Shown: piece by piece, positions 6,027 through 7,636 of the stretch
Numbering within the stretch: position 1 is the first letter of the stretch
Layout of the letters: each line of letters begins with the position of its first letter
Source of the DNA: DATDGX01 sp036521875
GTDB lineage: Bacteria; Desulfobacterota; Binatia; Binatales; Binataceae
Direction: 5' to 3'
Length of the DNA: 7,636 nucleotides
NCBI GenBank assembly: GCA_036521875.1
Contig: DATDGX010000161.1
Span: forward strand, 1-7,636
Made by a program: the position numbers and the translations under genes
Notes under the pieces: generated by a model
What the model was told of the DNA's origin: nothing
The model's input: the letters and a program-made list of their open reading frames with translations, nothing else
The model's database searches: none

Positions 6027-6103
6027 GGGTCAGTAGCTCCAATTGGCAGAGCATCGGACTCCAAATCCGAGGGTTGCAGGTTCGACCCCTGCCTGGCCCG
6101 CCA
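6027..6103 (+). tRNA. tRNA-Trp(CCA)
   Basis: The acceptor GGGTCAG/CTGGCCC has one T-G wobble. The D-arm is GCTC/GAGC. The anticodon arm is TCGGA-CTCCAAA-TCCGA, giving anticodon CCA. The T-arm is GCAGG-TTCGACC-CCTGC. Discriminator G is followed by an encoded CCA (6101-6103). Its place between rpmG and secE is the conserved bacterial position. Confidence 0.97.
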
Positions 6104-6135
6104 AATCAACCGACCACTTGTAATTAGAGGCGATA

Positions 6136-6339
6136 ATGGATACCTTAAAGAGTTACCTCAATCAGGGCGTGAGCTTTGTCCAGGAAGCCTGGAGCGAGCT
6201 CGCGAAGGTCCACTATCCCACGCCCAAGGAGACCATGCAGGCGACCATCGTGGTGATGGCCCTTACCATCGTGATGGCGTTGTGGCTGGGTTTGGTAGAT
6301 TTGGGCTCGACGCGAATTGTACGCGCGCTGCTGAGTTGA
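6136..6339 (+). CDS. secE: Preprotein translocase subunit SecE
   Basis: A 67-aa single-span SecE of the short bacterial type. It clamps SecY in the SecYEG protein-export channel of the inner membrane. The amphipathic helix with SFVQEAWSELAKVHYPTPKE (13-32) carries the conserved K-V-x-(W/Y)-P-T-x-x-E motif; Tyr27 replaces the more common Trp. One transmembrane helix follows at about 35-56 and ends in the conserved Asp55 region (LVDLG). AGAGG lies 5 nt before the ATG, a good Shine-Dalgarno. It is followed by nusG, the near-universal order. Confidence 0.96.
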   Translation: MDTLKSYLNQGVSFVQEAWSELAKVHYPTPKETMQATIVVMALTIVMALWLGLVDLGSTRIVRALLS

Positions 6340-6388
6340 GAGGGCGGAAGCAGAGGGCTGCCGGCGCATTTGAAGCACGACCGTAACA

Positions 6389-6412
6389 CGGGTGGCGGAC
6401 ACGCGGCACCCG
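6389..6412 (+). other. Hairpin in the secE-nusG spacer
   Basis: CGGGTG (6389-6394) pairs with CACCCG (6407-6412). Inside it GCG (6395-6397) pairs with CGC (6402-6404) around the loop GACA, with a two-base GG bulge. No U-run follows, so this is not an intrinsic terminator. It could be a processing or pausing site in the secE-nusG mRNA. The remaining spacer bases show nothing else clear. Confidence 0.35.
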
Positions 6413-6492
6413 ATCTGGAATCAGCCGTTTCCTGACGCGTGATGGAATCGATTCAATGCGTTCAGGCGACGGCCACTGCTGTATCGACTCTA

Positions 6493-7071
6493 ATGGCTGA
6501 ACCGGCAACCGAAAGTCCCAAGCCCGAAAGCCCCAAGCCCGCGTACAAGTGGTACGTCGTCCATACCTATTCGGGCTATGAGCACAAGGCCAAGGCCGCG
6601 CTCGAGGAGCGGGTGCGCTCGCTCCACATGGAAGAACGAATCGGCAAGGTGCTGGTGCCTATCGAGCGCGTGCAAGAGCTCGGCAAAGGTGGCGCGCGCA
6701 AGGTCTCCAGCCGCAAGTTCTTCCCCGGGTACATCTTCGTCCAGATGGTGCTCGACGACGAGACCTGGCACGTCATCAAAAATACGCCGAAAATCACCGG
6801 CTTCGTCGGCCATTCGACCAATCCGCCCGAGGTCCCGGAATCCGAAGTGGGCGAGATTGAGCAACAGATGGAAGAAGGCGCGCTGCGCCCCAAACCCAAG
6901 GTGCTGTTCGAAGTGGGCGAGGCGATCAAAGTGGTCGACGGCCCTTTCCAGGATTTCAACGGCACCGTCGAAGAAGTCAAGCCCGAGAAGGGCAAGGTGC
7001 GCGTGCTGATTTCGATCTTCGGGCGCGCGACACCGGTCGAGCTCGACTTTGTGCAGGTCGAGAAGGCTTGA
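6493..7071 (+). CDS. nusG: Transcription termination/antitermination factor NusG
   Basis: NusG binds the RNA polymerase clamp to aid elongation, and links polymerase to Rho or to ribosomal protein S10. The 192-aa protein has an NGN domain (about 18-115) with KWYVVHTYSGYEHKAKAAL and the FFPGYIFVQM strand (76-85). A C-terminal KOW domain follows (about 138-191) with VGEAIKVVDGPFQDFNGTV. Both are complete. Start choice: the frame is open back to GTG 6439 and ATG 6442, which would add 18 or 17 residues. That segment has poor GC at third positions and no NusG similarity, so ATG 6493 (MAEPATESPKP...) is preferred, although neither start has a clear Shine-Dalgarno. The first 17 residues are a P/E/K-rich tail. 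Identity is certain, the start less so. Confidence 0.96.
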   Translation: MAEPATESPKPESPKPAYKWYVVHTYSGYEHKAKAALEERVRSLHMEERIGKVLVPIERVQELGKGGARKVSSRKFFPGYIFVQMVLDDETWHVIKNTPKITGFVGHSTNPPEVPESEVGEIEQQMEEGALRPKPKVLFEVGEAIKVVDGPFQDFNGTVEEVKPEKGKVRVLISIFGRATPVELDFVQVEKA

Positions 7072-7246
7072 GCGAGGGGGGGCTGAGCGGCGGGACCGGC
7101 CGATCAAAACGAAGCGCGCTGGCTGAATCGAGAATCGGGACGAATCAAGAATCAAGAACGCGAATTCAACTGACGCTAAGACGCGAACTCGAACCAACGA
7201 CAAGAAACGCGAACGCGAACTGGCGAAGACAAGAGCGGGAATTTAA
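7072..7246 (+). promoter_or_regulatory. nusG-rplK leader, purine-rich with repeated CGCGAA
   Basis: This 175-nt spacer is much richer in A than its surroundings. It contains four CGCGAA hexamers (7159, 7182, 7208 and 7214) and repeats of GAATC/AATCAAGAA. In E. coli ribosomal protein L1 binds the rplK mRNA leader to repress translation, so a regulatory leader is expected in this place. No specific L1-site fold or terminator could be traced by eye. The open frame crossing it shows no protein family resemblance. Confidence 0.3.
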
Positions 7247-7636
7247 GTGGCGAAGAAGGTAGTCGGATCGATCAAGTTGCAGATTCCGGCCGGAGCGGCG
7301 AATCCGTCGCCGCCGGTGGGGCCCGCGCTCGGCCAGCGCGGCGTCAATATCATGGAGTTCTGCAAGGCGTTCAACGCGCAGACCCAGAACATGCAGGGGC
7401 TGCTGATTCCCGTGATCGTCACGGTCTACGCGGACCGCTCGTTCACCTTCATCACCAAAAGTCCGCCCGCCTCGATTCTGTTGCTCAAGGCGGCCACCGT
7501 CGAGAAGGGTTCGGCCACGCCGAACAAGAACAAGGTCGGCAAGGTGACCCGCGCGCAAGTCGAGGAGATCGCGAAGGCCAAGATGAAAGACCTGACCGCC
7601 AAGGTCCTGCAGGCGGCGTACAACACCGTCGCCGGC
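7247..7636 (+). CDS. rplK: 50S ribosomal protein L11 (uL11), 3' end cut by window
   Basis: 130 codons read from a GTG start and reach the window edge, about 11 short of the usual 141 aa. L11 forms the GTPase-associated stalk base with 23S rRNA and L10/L12, and is needed for RelA activation. The N-terminal domain has KLQIPAGAANPSPPVGPALG (10-29), then NIMEFCKAFNAQT. The rRNA-binding C-terminal domain begins near 75 (PPASILLLKAA, then NKNKVGKVT). The GTG is favoured because MAKKVVGSIKLQIPAG is the normal L11 N-terminus; the upstream GCGGGAA is only a modest Shine-Dalgarno. rplA would be expected next. Confidence 0.97.
   Translation, partial: MAKKVVGSIKLQIPAGAANPSPPVGPALGQRGVNIMEFCKAFNAQTQNMQGLLIPVIVTVYADRSFTFITKSPPASILLLKAATVEKGSATPNKNKVGKVTRAQVEEIAKAKMKDLTAKVLQAAYNTVAG

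Noticed and set aside
5765..6127. 120-aa frame overlapping rpmG and tRNA-Trp
   Set aside because: It overlaps rpmG in another frame and runs through a tRNA. No family resemblance is seen.
6490..7203. 237-aa minus-strand frame
   Set aside because: It is antisense to nusG, which is unambiguous.
7068..7262. 64-aa basic frame between nusG and rplK
   Set aside because: It overlaps both neighbours, has no good start or Shine-Dalgarno, and its composition merely reflects the purine-rich spacer.

Overview
This window is a GC-rich chromosomal segment from a Gram-negative bacterium with an LPS outer membrane, since it encodes both LptF and LptG. It carries mostly housekeeping genes. The tRNA–rpmG–tRNA-Trp–secE–nusG–rplK order is the classic bacterial translation and transcription locus. 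Overall it looks like a GC-rich Desulfobacterota, Binatota or other deltaproteobacterial-type lineage. That taxonomic guess is an inference from gene order and protein style only.

Left block, all on the minus strand (about 4246 down to 1). lptF and lptG (the LPS-export permease pair) come first, 7 nt apart. A three-copy tandem hairpin repeat of about 52 bp begins 3 nt after the lptG stop. A divergent lipoate/octanoate-ligase-fold protein follows, and then the N-terminal part of a HEAT-repeat protein that runs off the left edge.

Centre. rlmB (23S rRNA 2'-O-methyltransferase) is transcribed divergently from lptF across a 51-bp spacer. The spacer holds a perfect palindrome that can be read as a -10 element on both strands.

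Right block, all on the plus strand (5284 to the end). A good sigma70-type promoter precedes four tRNAs: Thr(TGT), Tyr(GTA), Gly(TCC) and Thr(GGT). Then come rpmG (50 codons), tRNA-Trp(CCA), secE, nusG and rplK, which is cut at the right edge about 11 residues short. The four-tRNA order matches thrU-tyrU-glyT-thrT of E. coli, but the tuf gene that normally follows is absent here. This block supplies tRNAs, ribosomal proteins, the SecE translocon subunit and the NusG elongation factor.

No mobile element, CRISPR array or defence system is visible. The points most worth a second look are the ligase-like protein that has lost its usual catalytic lysine, the tandem hairpin array behind lptG, the missing tuf, and an 11-bp element shared by two gene starts that suggests leaderless transcripts.
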